Of a stretch of DNA of 14,865 nt, positions 1 to 6,075 are shown piece after piece; the first letter of the stretch is position 1; each line of letters starts with the position of its first letter. The stretch lies in the NCBI GenBank assembly GCA_027074135.1, contig JALTDM010000357.1, positions 1 through 14,865 on the forward strand, written 5' to 3'. The notes beneath the pieces are model-generated. The model was not told the origin of the DNA. It made no database searches and saw only the letters and a program-made list of their open reading frames with translations. The stretch is from Bacteroidales bacterium (GTDB lineage Bacteria > Bacteroidota > Bacteroidia > Bacteroidales > JALTDM01). The translations under genes were made by a program, and so were the position numbers.

Positions 1-832
1 CCATTCCACGATATAAATCCCAACTACCCTGAATTGTTTGAGACGAATATACAAATCTACCTGGACTTAATCTGAGATAATTGTTCTGAGATGTAACAGG
101 TGGTATTTGAACGAAATTCGGTGTTTTTACATTTGTATCCAAAGTAAAATCATAATTATAAAACAATACAATATTTGTATCATTATTACTACTCATACAA
201 GGAGTAACGACATATTTTTGGACTATAGTATCTTCCAAAAAATTATTATCAGTTAATGCTTGCAAGCTCATAAATTTTAAAGAATCTAATTCAATTGTAG
301 TTTTTAAATAATATGTGGTAAAGATTGGCTCATTGCCACTATCTGTATATTGTTTCCATATAAAAATTAAATTATCTTCTCTATCTTGATAAATTTGTGG
401 AACACTCCACACCGTTGAATCTCCCAACAAAGGCAACTGACTATCATACAACAAATTAAACAAAGAATCGGTAACGAAAATTTTACCGTTCTCTTCTTTG
501 TTTATATTATTATAATTATTTGTTACAAAAACATAGTTTCCATTATGCAATTTCCACATCTTATAATATCTACCGGGAAAAGAATCGCAAAAAATAATAC
601 TATCCACCAATGTATTACCATTATCGGCATCAAGCACTAAATAATGCACATATGAATGATTTGTATCGGGCCACTCTTGATAAAAAGTACAAAATTCGCC
701 GTTTTTTTCAAAAATAATACCTGAACCATATATGTTTGATGTATCAGTTTTATAAAAATCTTTTTGAAATGATTGTGCATTAGTCAAGGCTGTAAATAAA
801 ACAAACAGTAAGAATAACAGATTTTTTTTCAT
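1..832 (-). CDS. Partial T9SS-cargo-like secreted protein, array copy 3 (3' end outside window)
   Basis: Reading from the ATG at 832-830 the frame stays open for 277 codons to the window edge, so only the N-terminal part is visible. It starts MKKNLLFLLFVLFTALTNAQ, a Sec signal peptide identical to that of the two complete paralogs at 928-2379 and 2476-3930, with likely cleavage around A19/Q20. The rest aligns with them throughout, for example the FYNYDFTLDT and SQNNYLRLS stretches. A patch coding HYLVLDADNGNTLVDSIIF is virtually identical to the neighbour at 928-2379, while flanking parts have diverged. By analogy the missing C-terminus should carry a type IX sorting domain, but this is inference. 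The central region matches no domain I recognise, so function is unknown; a surface-exposed or secreted protein is the best guess. It lies 95 nt downstream of the preceding copy and is probably co-transcribed with it. Confidence 0.85.
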   Translation of the reverse strand, partial: MKKNLLFLLFVLFTALTNAQSFQKDFYKTDTSNIYGSGIIFEKNGEFCTFYQEWPDTNHSYVHYLVLDADNGNTLVDSIIFCDSFPGRYYKMWKLHNGNYVFVTNNYNNINKEENGKIFVTDSLFNLLYDSQLPLLGDSTVWSVPQIYQDREDNLIFIWKQYTDSGNEPIFTTYYLKTTIELDSLKFMSLQALTDNNFLEDTIVQKYVVTPCMSSNNDTNIVLFYNYDFTLDTNVKTPNFVQIPPVTSQNNYLRLSPGRFVYSSQTIQGSWDLYRGM

Positions 833-854
833 ATTTTATAAATTTTAATTTTAC

Positions 855-883
855 AAGGGGAGAGCATTAAGCCCTGCCTCCTT
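855..883 (-). repeat. Leader hairpin before T9SS copy 3
   Basis: In transcript orientation the arm AAGGAGGCAGGGC faces GCTCTCCCCTT around a TTAAT loop. Compared with the other two leaders one T is deleted from the right arm, which leaves an extra unpaired base and weakens the lower stem. No U-tract follows, so a classical intrinsic terminator is unlikely; an intercistronic processing, stability or attenuation element is possible. Confidence 0.5.
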
Positions 884-895
884 TTAATTTATTTC

Positions 896-937
896 TTATT
901 CCATAAATAATGAATAGCGTCTATTAGCTATTGCTTC
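896..937 (-). pseudogene. Remnant of the lipoprotein gene 3' end fused to T9SS copy 2
   Basis: Read in the frame one base off from the T9SS gene, these 42 nt encode EAIANRRYSLFME plus TAA, against EAIANRRYALFME plus TAA at the end of the lipoprotein gene (4001-4042). The first ten nt overlap the end of the T9SS coding sequence, whose TAG stop (928-930) is formed from the ATA GCT codons of the remnant. It differs from the other remnant only at synonymous positions (AAT for AAC, AGA for AGG). It marks a duplication junction and is most likely not translated. Confidence 0.75.
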
Positions 938-1236
938 ACCACCTTGCCGCTCTGATACACTTTTTTAGTGTCGGCTATACGGTAAAAATATACACCTTGT
1001 GGTAATGACGACACATCTATATTGTTCATTTGCGGCACCAATCGTTTGCTTATTACTTGCCTGCCGTTGACATCATACAGCAGCAGGTTTGCCCTTATGC
1101 CGCTTCCCAAACCATTATCCACATACAAAACGTTCTCAACAGGATTGGGGTAAACCAATGCCACCTTTTCCTCTACATCCAAACCGTGTGACCACTGAAG
1201 ATTACCCATAGAATCCACTTTGAGGAAGAAAAAACC
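928..1236 (-). repeat. Near-identical 3' module of T9SS copy 2 (partner at 2476-2784)
   Basis: This 309-nt segment lines up without gaps with 2476-2784 at an offset of 1548 nt, with about eight differences by eye. Identity drops abruptly beyond 1236. It encodes the sorting domain plus the preceding FFFLKVDSMGNLQW stretch. It looks less AT-rich than the middle of the gene. The sharp edge suggests recent conversion or selection on the sorting module. Confidence 0.8.
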
Positions 1237-2379
1237 CGTGTGTGCATATAAGACACCAAAAATCAAACATCCGTTATCCGAAGTGGTCATAAAATAATAA
1301 GGATAATGATATAAATCTTCTTTATAATATTTTGTCCATATTACATTTAAATTAGTATCCAGTTTATACAATACAATGGAATTAGTATCATTATTATAAG
1401 AACCACTTATATCCCAATTTGTCATTCCTGAATAATAAAAAAATTTATCATTAATTTTAGACATACTGATAATATCAGGAGGTGAACTATTTGCTGACGC
1501 CCCCAAACTTTTACTGGTTAGCAAGTGATAATTCTCTCCATATAAATAAACTCCCATACCTCTATTGTTATAATCTCCTTGAACGGTTTGTGAAGCATAT
1601 ACAAACCTTGTCGGACTTAATCTTAAATAATAATTTTGTGAAGTTCCCGGTGGAATCTGAACAAAATTTGGCCAACGAATAAATGTATCCAAAGTAAAAT
1701 CATAATTATAAAACATAACAATATTTGTGTCTGTATTATCTATAATTAGTGGTGTTATAACATATTTATTTATCAATGTATCATCGACAAGGTTATTGTA
1801 TGTCAAAAAAGGAATTGAAAGAAAACCTATTGAATCTAATTGTAAATTCGTCTTATAATAAAATGTAGTAAACAGTTTTTGTGCAGTATCATTATATTGT
1901 TTCCAAATAAAAATTAAATGAGAATATGAATCTGTATAAACACCCGGCATATTCCATATCGTTGAATCTCCTAACAAAGGTAATTGACTTTCATACAATA
2001 TGTTAAATAAAGTATCAGTAACAAAAATTTTACCGTTTCCCTCCTTATTTATTTCATCATTATAATTTTTTCTAATAAAAACATATTTATTGTTAACCTT
2101 TCCTACCCCATAAAATTTACCGGGAAAAGAATCGCAAAAAATAATACTATCCACCAATGTATTACCATTATCGGCATCAAGCACTAAATAATGTAAATTT
2201 GAATGATTTGTATCCGGACAGTCTTCATAAAAGGTATAAAATTTACCGTTCTCTTCAAAAACATCTCCAGCTATATATATATTTGATGTATCAGTTTTAT
2301 AAAAATCTTTTTGAAATGATTGTGCATTAGTCAAGGCTGTAAATAAAACAAACAGTAAGAATAACAGATTTTTTTTCAT
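928..2379 (-). CDS. Secreted protein with type IX secretion C-terminal sorting domain, array copy 2
   Basis: A 483-residue protein with an N-terminal Sec signal peptide (residues 1-19, cut near TNA|Q) and a C-terminal type A T9SS sorting domain from about residue 408. The sorting domain shows VYPNPVENVLYVDN, then LLLYDVNGRQ, then IDVSSLPQGVYFYRI and the terminal KVYQSGKVVKQ; this is the Por_Secre_tail pattern. Such proteins cross the inner membrane by Sec, are exported by T9SS and are usually attached to the cell surface or released. The middle (about residues 27-380) is rich in Asn, Asp and Tyr with repeated short beta-like stretches, and I cannot assign it to a family. The last 309 nt differ from the copy at 2476-3930 at only about eight positions by eye, whereas the middle is strongly diverged. 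The stop codon lies inside a fused remnant of the upstream lipoprotein gene's 3' end. The start ATG is fixed by the identical signal peptide in all copies. Confidence 0.9.
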   Translation of the reverse strand: MKKNLLFLLFVLFTALTNAQSFQKDFYKTDTSNIYIAGDVFEENGKFYTFYEDCPDTNHSNLHYLVLDADNGNTLVDSIIFCDSFPGKFYGVGKVNNKYVFIRKNYNDEINKEGNGKIFVTDTLFNILYESQLPLLGDSTIWNMPGVYTDSYSHLIFIWKQYNDTAQKLFTTFYYKTNLQLDSIGFLSIPFLTYNNLVDDTLINKYVITPLIIDNTDTNIVMFYNYDFTLDTFIRWPNFVQIPPGTSQNYYLRLSPTRFVYASQTVQGDYNNRGMGVYLYGENYHLLTSKSLGASANSSPPDIISMSKINDKFFYYSGMTNWDISGSYNNDTNSIVLYKLDTNLNVIWTKYYKEDLYHYPYYFMTTSDNGCLIFGVLYAHTGFFFLKVDSMGNLQWSHGLDVEEKVALVYPNPVENVLYVDNGLGSGIRANLLLYDVNGRQVISKRLVPQMNNIDVSSLPQGVYFYRIADTKKVYQSGKVVKQ

Positions 2380-2401
2380 ATTTTATAGATTTTAATTTTA
2401 C

Positions 2402-2431
2402 AAGGAGGAGAGCATTAAGCCCTGCCTCCTT
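2402..2431 (-). repeat. Leader hairpin before T9SS copy 2
   Basis: The transcript folds AAGGAGGCAGGGC against GCTCTCCTCCTT with loop TTAAT, giving about a dozen pairs with one bulged C and one G-U pair. The left arm contains AAGGAGG and the right arm CCTCCTT, i.e. a Shine-Dalgarno/anti-Shine-Dalgarno pairing, about 45 nt before the ATG. Bacteroidota rarely use Shine-Dalgarno initiation, so the likeness may be chance. It is followed by an AT-rich run but no U-tract. Confidence 0.6.
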
Positions 2432-2443
2432 TTAATTTATTTC

Positions 2444-2485
2444 TTATTCCATAAATAATGAATAGCGCCTGTTAGCTATTGCTTC
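2444..2485 (-). pseudogene. Remnant of the lipoprotein gene 3' end fused to T9SS copy 1
   Basis: These 42 nt encode EAIANRRYSLFME plus TAA in a frame offset from the T9SS gene. They match the lipoprotein tail at 4001-4042 with only two nucleotide differences by eye (TCA for GCA, TTA for TTG). The T9SS frame enters this segment at its AAG CAA codons and stops at the TAG made from the remnant (2476-2478). The simplest reading is that a tandem duplication joined the 3' end of a T9SS gene to the 3' end of the lipoprotein gene. Confidence 0.8.
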
Positions 2486-2784
2486 ACCACCTTGCCACTC
2501 TGATACACTTTTTTAGTGTCGGCTATACGGTAAAAATATACACCTTGTGGTAATGACGACACATCTATACTGTTCATTTGCGGCACCAACGGCTTACTTA
2601 TTATTTGCCTGCCATTGACATCATACAGCAGCAGGTTTGCCCTTATGCCGCTTCCCAAACCATTATCCACATACAAAACGTTCTCAACAGGATTGGGGTA
2701 AACCAATGCCACCTTTTCCTCTACATCCAAACCGTGTGACCACTGAAGATTACCCATAGAATCCACTTTGAGGAAGAAAAAACC
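2476..2784 (-). repeat. Near-identical 3' module of T9SS copy 1 (partner at 928-1236)
   Basis: Gap-free partner of 928-1236. With the following remnant, hairpin and the signal-peptide codons of the next gene it makes a block of close to 480 nt that is highly conserved between array junctions, a ready substrate for homologous recombination within the array. Confidence 0.8.
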
Positions 2785-3930
2785 AGTATACGCATATAAG
2801 GCACCAAAAATCAAACAACCTTTATCTTTTGTTGTCATTGAATAAAAAGGATAATGTAGTAAATCTTGGTTATAATATCTTGTCCAAATCACATTTAAAT
2901 TCGTATCCAATTTATATAAAACTATGGAATTTGTATCATTATGATATACCATATTTATATTCCAATTTGTCTGTCCTGAAAAATAAAAATATTTATCGTT
3001 TATTTTTGACAAACTTATTTCTTCGGTTGGTGAACTATTTAAACTCGCTCCTAAATTTTTGTAAGTAAGTAAATGTAAATCACTGCGATACAAATAAATC
3101 CCCATATTTCTAAATTCACCTCCAATCCCTGATAATGTTTGAGAAGAATAAACAAATCTGGTATTGCTCAATCTCAGGTAATTGTTTTGAGAAGTTGTCG
3201 GTGGATTTTGAATAAAATTAGGTTCTCTTAAAAATGTGTCCAAAGAAAAATCATAATTATAAAAATAAATAATGTTCGTATCCGGTGTCCCATAAATAGA
3301 TGTTACAACATATTTGTGCGAAATAGTATCATCAATAAAATTATCACAGGTTAAATTCGGAAATATCAACATATCCAAGGAATCTAATGCTAATGTAGTT
3401 TTAAAATAATAAGTTATAAAAGAACCTGTTGGCATAATATAATGTGACCAGTTAAAAATCAAATTGGATTGTGAATCTTCATATATACCGAGAGAAAAAT
3501 CTATACTTGAATCCTTTACAATAGGTAATTGCTTTTCAAGTAAAACATTAAAGGCAGCATCAGTCAGAATTATTTTCCCGTTATTTTCTTTATCTTTGCT
3601 ATTATAGTTAATATTTACAAACACATAATGGTTATTTGAAATTTTTAATGAAGAATAAGTACGCGCAGGAAAAGAATCTCTGAAAATAATACTATCAGTT
3701 ATTATATCTCCCGTTGTAGCATTTAATTCAAGATAATGCAATTCCGAGTGATTTGTATCAGCCCATGAGTTGTAAAATGTACAAAATTTATTATTTTCCT
3801 CTATTATTTTACGACTTAAACCTAATAAATACTTAGTTGAATCTCCTGCAAAAAAATCTTTTTGAAATGATTGTGCATTAGTCAAGGCTGTAAATAAAAC
3901 AAACAGTAAGAATAACAGATTTTTTTTCAT
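2476..3930 (-). CDS. Secreted protein with type IX secretion C-terminal sorting domain, array copy 1
   Basis: A 484-residue paralog of the protein at 928-2379 and the first of the array after the lipoprotein gene. The signal peptide and next residues, MKKNLLFLLFVLFTALTNAQ then SFQKDF, are identical to the other copies. The C-terminal T9SS sorting domain (about residues 409-484) differs from the neighbour at only three residues in the last hundred or so. Between these ends the sequence is clearly homologous but much diverged: the region after SFQKDF reads FAGDSTKYLLGL here against YKTDTSNIYIAG in copy 2. The central fold is unrecognised. The protein is predicted to be exported by Sec and T9SS and surface-anchored. 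It begins 70 nt after the lipoprotein stop, with a hairpin in between, so co-transcription with the lipoprotein is plausible. The ligand or role is unknown. Confidence 0.9.
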   Translation of the reverse strand: MKKNLLFLLFVLFTALTNAQSFQKDFFAGDSTKYLLGLSRKIIEENNKFCTFYNSWADTNHSELHYLELNATTGDIITDSIIFRDSFPARTYSSLKISNNHYVFVNINYNSKDKENNGKIILTDAAFNVLLEKQLPIVKDSSIDFSLGIYEDSQSNLIFNWSHYIMPTGSFITYYFKTTLALDSLDMLIFPNLTCDNFIDDTISHKYVVTSIYGTPDTNIIYFYNYDFSLDTFLREPNFIQNPPTTSQNNYLRLSNTRFVYSSQTLSGIGGEFRNMGIYLYRSDLHLLTYKNLGASLNSSPTEEISLSKINDKYFYFSGQTNWNINMVYHNDTNSIVLYKLDTNLNVIWTRYYNQDLLHYPFYSMTTKDKGCLIFGALYAYTGFFFLKVDSMGNLQWSHGLDVEEKVALVYPNPVENVLYVDNGLGSGIRANLLLYDVNGRQIISKPLVPQMNSIDVSSLPQGVYFYRIADTKKVYQSGKVVKQ

Positions 3931-3952
3931 ATTTTATAAATTTTAATTTTAC

Positions 3953-3982
3953 AAGGAGGAGAGCATTAAGCCCTGCCTCCTT
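3953..3982 (-). repeat. Leader hairpin before T9SS copy 1, after the lipoprotein gene
   Basis: The same hairpin sequence as at 2402-2431, lying between the lipoprotein stop (4001) and the first T9SS start (3930). Its presence after the lipoprotein and after each T9SS gene shows that the duplicated unit includes this intergenic region. It could lower read-through or stabilise individual mRNAs and so set the ratio of lipoprotein to T9SS proteins (inference). Confidence 0.6.
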
Positions 3983-4000
3983 ACCTCTTTAAATTTATTT

Positions 4001-5017
4001 TTATTCCATAAACAATGCATAGCGCCTGTTAGCTATTGCTTCAGGCAAATGTATAGGTGAAGCAAGCTCAACTTTTCCTAAATGTTCTGCAAAACCACCA
4101 TTCGGATTTTCATATCCATCTTGACCGAAATACCAATAGTATAAATCTACAACTGTTGTTGCATTGCTATTATCTATATACAATTGGATATCATCAATAA
4201 ATTTATTATACCAATAATTCATTTCGGTATAAGTTAAATGTGGCTGCGGGTAATCATTTAAATGATATGGATGTTTATTCCAATAGAGTTCATTATCTGT
4301 CCAATAAATAATACCTAAAAAGATAGGACCTTCATAACCGTTTTCCAGTCCGTAATGAACCAGTGCATAGTGGTTTATTTGAGTAGAAGCATCTTCTGGT
4401 TCATCTTCATGATTTGGATAACGTCCTAATCCCATTCCCCAGTACCAGTCATCTCCTTCATGGAAGGGATTATCACTTGCTTTGTAGATATTGCCGTCAT
4501 CATAATTTATGGCACTGGTATATCTTACATAAGCCGCACCGTCTTTGATAGTTATACCGTCAAAACAAACGGATTGCAAATGTTTGTTTTTTGGAGCATT
4601 CAAACTGTTAAATTGTTCTTGGGTGATACCAAGTGCCTTTTTTGTAATGAGTTGTAAAGTCGGGGTATTAACTTTACCGTCACTTAAATCCACATCCAAT
4701 CGTTTAATTCTTACATTCACACTATTACCTCCTTTTTCGGCATAAGCATAACGCAAGTTAATGTAATTTTCCCAATACCATACTGCATATTCTACCGGCA
4801 TGCTAACATCTTTGCCTTCTTTTAAAACTACTTTTTCAAACCATTCGATTTTGCTTTCAATGTAATCAATATCGGTAGAATTTGTATCTACATAAAAATC
4901 CGCCTTAGTATTTATGGCATGAGTTTGACCGGCAGAAACAGGCTCTATCTCGTCTTTCTTACAAGACGACACGCCTATTAACGCACCTAAAAATAATACT
5001 AAAATTACTCTTTTCAT
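4001..5017 (-). CDS. Predicted surface lipoprotein of unknown function
   Basis: A 338-residue protein beginning MKRVILVLFLGALIGVSSC, a type II signal peptide with lipobox VSSC and lipidated Cys19. The next residues are KKDE; a Lys/Ser plus acidic stretch just after the Cys resembles the lipoprotein export signal of Bacteroidota, so surface exposure is likely (inference). The mature part is rich in Trp and Tyr, with WYWGMGLGRYPNHEDEPED and WTDNELYWNKHPYHLNDYP stretches and several His, Asp and Glu residues, but I recognise no family or catalytic motif. It may bind a ligand at the surface, but this is not shown. It is the first gene of the cluster with the T9SS paralogs. Its last 13 codons plus stop (4001-4042) recur as out-of-frame remnants at 2444-2485 and 896-937. 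The upstream region holds an (AAT)7 tract and a strong palindrome. Confidence 0.8.
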   Translation of the reverse strand: MKRVILVLFLGALIGVSSCKKDEIEPVSAGQTHAINTKADFYVDTNSTDIDYIESKIEWFEKVVLKEGKDVSMPVEYAVWYWENYINLRYAYAEKGGNSVNVRIKRLDVDLSDGKVNTPTLQLITKKALGITQEQFNSLNAPKNKHLQSVCFDGITIKDGAAYVRYTSAINYDDGNIYKASDNPFHEGDDWYWGMGLGRYPNHEDEPEDASTQINHYALVHYGLENGYEGPIFLGIIYWTDNELYWNKHPYHLNDYPQPHLTYTEMNYWYNKFIDDIQLYIDNSNATTVVDLYYWYFGQDGYENPNGGFAEHLGKVELASPIHLPEAIANRRYALFME

Positions 5018-5075
5018 TTTTAAAATTAATTTTATTTCCGCCTACTCATTTCAGGGCGTTTCGGCTTCCTCCCTT

Positions 5076-5102
5076 CTTTAAAAGTGGCGCCACCTTTTAA
5101 AG
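5076..5102. repeat. Imperfect palindrome upstream of the lipoprotein gene
   Basis: CTTTAAAAG-TGGC faces GCCA-C-CTTTTAAAG, a nearly perfect inverted repeat with one bulged base, and CCCT/AGGG outside it can extend the stem. It lies about 60 nt before the lipoprotein ATG. It could be a transcript hairpin in the 5' leader, an operator, or one member of the palindrome family in this region. Confidence 0.65.
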
Positions 5103-5110
5103 ATAGGGGC

Positions 5111-5131
5111 AATAATAATAATAATAATAAT
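5111..5131. repeat. (AAT)7 trinucleotide repeat
   Basis: Seven uninterrupted AAT units, 94 nt before the lipoprotein ATG and next to the palindrome at 5076-5102. Short tandem repeats can change copy number by slippage; if this tract sits within or near the promoter, its length could tune expression of the surface gene cluster (inference). Confidence 0.85.
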
Positions 5132-5341
5132 ACAAACAGGTATTTTTAAACATTTTTTTGCTATTTTTTTTTCACATCCACACACACACTTAACAATAAA
5201 TAACAGCATTTTGTCATAAAAATATTCAACTTTATGTAAGAATAAAAAACCATCTCATCATGACAGCAAAACAATTTCTAAATTATTTAATTGTTTTTAT
5301 ACAACAATATCAACATACTTGAAAAAGGCAGTTTGAAAAAA

Positions 5342-5363
5342 TTTAACCTAAATTACGCATTAG
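5342..5363 (+). repeat. Dispersed motif copy 1, plus orientation
   Basis: TTTAACCTAAATTACGCATT followed by AG. It is inverted relative to the copies at 5495-5521, 5900-5928 and 6014-6034. With the copy at 5495-5521 it forms an inverted pair bounding about 180 nt that contains two palindromes, a layout like a small terminal-inverted-repeat element. Confidence 0.55.
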
Positions 5364-5389
5364 AAAATTAAATCGTGATTAAATTTCTG

Positions 5390-5401
5390 TGGCTAAAGCC
5401 A
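5390..5401. repeat. Short palindrome TGGCTAAAGCCA
   Basis: Stem TGGCT/AGCCA around AA. Its centre and GC clamp resemble AGGCTTTAGCCT at 5783-5794. Confidence 0.5.
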
Positions 5402-5422
5402 AGAATTTTTAATGTAAATATT

Positions 5423-5450
5423 TTAACACCGCCTTAAAAGACGGTGCTAA
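5423..5450. repeat. Palindrome with core CCTTAAAAG
   Basis: A 28-nt inverted repeat with arms TTAACACCGCCTT and AAGACGGTGCTAA around AA and two mismatches. It could form a stable hairpin on either strand. Confidence 0.65.
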
Positions 5451-5494
5451 TCATGTTATTTTTTTCATTTTGCCGTTCGTCACCCATCTGTATT

Positions 5495-5521
5495 TACCCT
5501 CGCTATTGCGTAATTTGAGAT
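5495..5521 (-). repeat. Dispersed motif copy 2
   Basis: On the minus strand it reads ATCTCAAATTACGCAATAGC followed by GAGGGTA. It shares the core and the AATAGCGAGGGTA extension with the copy at 5900-5928, and the core alone with the other two. Confidence 0.6.
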
Positions 5522-5667
5522 TATTTTTTGGCTCTATTTTATCAAAAAATTTTATCTGTCTCTAAATGCTAATTTTTAAGAAGAGACTAATCATTTTTAC
5601 AACGCTACTGCATGAATCTTTCGCACAGGCATAAATCATTGCGACTCATCCGTGTAAAAATTTACCA

Positions 5668-5682
5668 CACGATACAATCGTG
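5668..5682. repeat. Hairpin CACGAT-ACA-ATCGTG
   Basis: A perfect 6-bp stem with a 3-nt loop in the gene-free region. It is not followed by a T-tract on either strand, so it is not a clear terminator. Confidence 0.4.
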
Positions 5683-5736
5683 CAGTAACGGTGGGCATTA
5701 GCAGGGTTATCGTTTGTTAGAAAATACCATTTTTGT

Positions 5737-5764
5737 ATATCCCTGCCTTTTAAGGTAGGGATAT
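5737..5764. repeat. Palindrome with core CCTTTTAAGG
   Basis: A 28-nt inverted repeat: arms ATATCCCTGCCTT and AAGGTAGGGATAT around TT, 13 pairs with one G-T. It is the best-formed member of the palindrome family and shares the CCTT..AAGG centre with 5423-5450. Confidence 0.7.
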
Positions 5765-5778
5765 GAAAAGTAATTCAT

Positions 5779-5887
5779 CTTCAGGCTTTAGCCTTAGAAC
5801 TTATCGCAATACTAAAAATTAAGAAGGAAATTTATTTTACCTTTTTTGTAAAGGACAGATTTTGCTAAAGCACTTGTTTGCCTGAAG
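5779..5887. repeat. Inverted CTTCAGGC/GCCTGAAG pair bounding about 109 nt
   Basis: CTTCAGGC at 5779-5786 and its perfect complement GCCTGAAG at 5880-5887 bound a segment that also contains AGGCTTTAGCCT (5783-5794) and a GCTAAAGCAC stretch. The layout could be a miniature element or a folded RNA, but the arms are short. Confidence 0.4.
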
Positions 5888-5899
5888 TTAATAAGCTAT

Positions 5900-5928
5900 T
5901 ACCCTCGCTATTGAGTAATTTGGGGTTA
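5900..5928 (-). repeat. Dispersed motif copy 3
   Basis: On the minus strand it reads TAACCCCAAATTACTCAATA followed by GCGAGGGTA, matching the copy at 5495-5521 at most positions over nearly 30 nt. Confidence 0.6.
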
Positions 5929-6013
5929 ACAACCATTACAAAATTTTCTCACACACACCAAAAACGGGACTCTTCCGGAGGAGGCAGATATTGATTTTTT
6001 TCTCTTAAATTTT

Positions 6014-6034
6014 GATTGAGTAATTTGGTATTAA
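6014..6034 (-). repeat. Dispersed motif copy 4 (short)
   Basis: On the minus strand it reads GTTAATACCAAATTACTCAA then T. It keeps the core but lacks the GCGAGGGTA extension. It lies just beyond the hit terminator. Confidence 0.45.
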
Positions 6035-6040
6035 CATAAA

Positions 6041-6068
6041 AATAAAAAAGCCGGCTGTTGTGCCGGCT
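6041..6068 (-). terminator. Rho-independent terminator of the fabI-greA-hit operon
   Basis: In transcript orientation, stem AGCCGGC/GCCGGCT with loop ACAACA is followed by TTTTTTATTTTT. It starts 8 nt after the hit stop codon and ends the operon. Confidence 0.9.
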
Positions 6069-6075
6069 CTTGGGT

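Larger units (their letters stand above)
5018..6040. other. Gene-free, repeat-rich intergenic region
   Basis: About 1 kb separating the fabI-greA-hit terminator from the lipoprotein gene. I see no convincing coding frame on either strand. It contains an (AAT)7 tract, a (CA)n run near 5179-5189, four copies of a dispersed motif with core AAATTAC(G/T)CAAT (5342-5363 on plus; 5495-5521, 5900-5928 and 6014-6034 on minus), and at least five palindromes listed separately. It probably also holds the lipoprotein promoter, but I found no TAnnTTTG box on the minus strand between 5018 and 5350. The content looks like decayed small mobile or REP-like elements; nothing identifies a parent element. Confidence 0.6.

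Noticed and set aside
1482..1682. Plus-strand open frames such as this one, and similar ones at 2829-3068, 4460-4745, 6199-6468, 7502-7796, 8306-8602, 9861-10515, 10985-11203, 13167-13391 and 14457-14675
   Set aside because: All lie antisense inside well-supported minus-strand genes and show no recognisable protein features.
2402..2431. Junction hairpins as ordinary intrinsic terminators
   Set aside because: No U-tract follows the stem in transcript orientation, unlike the two clear terminators at 6041-6068 and 7861-7897.
1..5017. Surface gene cluster as a polysaccharide-utilisation (SusC/SusD) locus
   Set aside because: No TonB-dependent receptor, SusD-like protein or glycoside hydrolase motif is visible; the lipoprotein does not resemble SusD by eye.
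5018..6040. CRISPR array or small RNA gene in the repeat-rich gap
   Set aside because: The repeats are few, irregularly spaced, in both orientations and of uneven length; no leader or cas genes are present, and no RNA family is recognisable.
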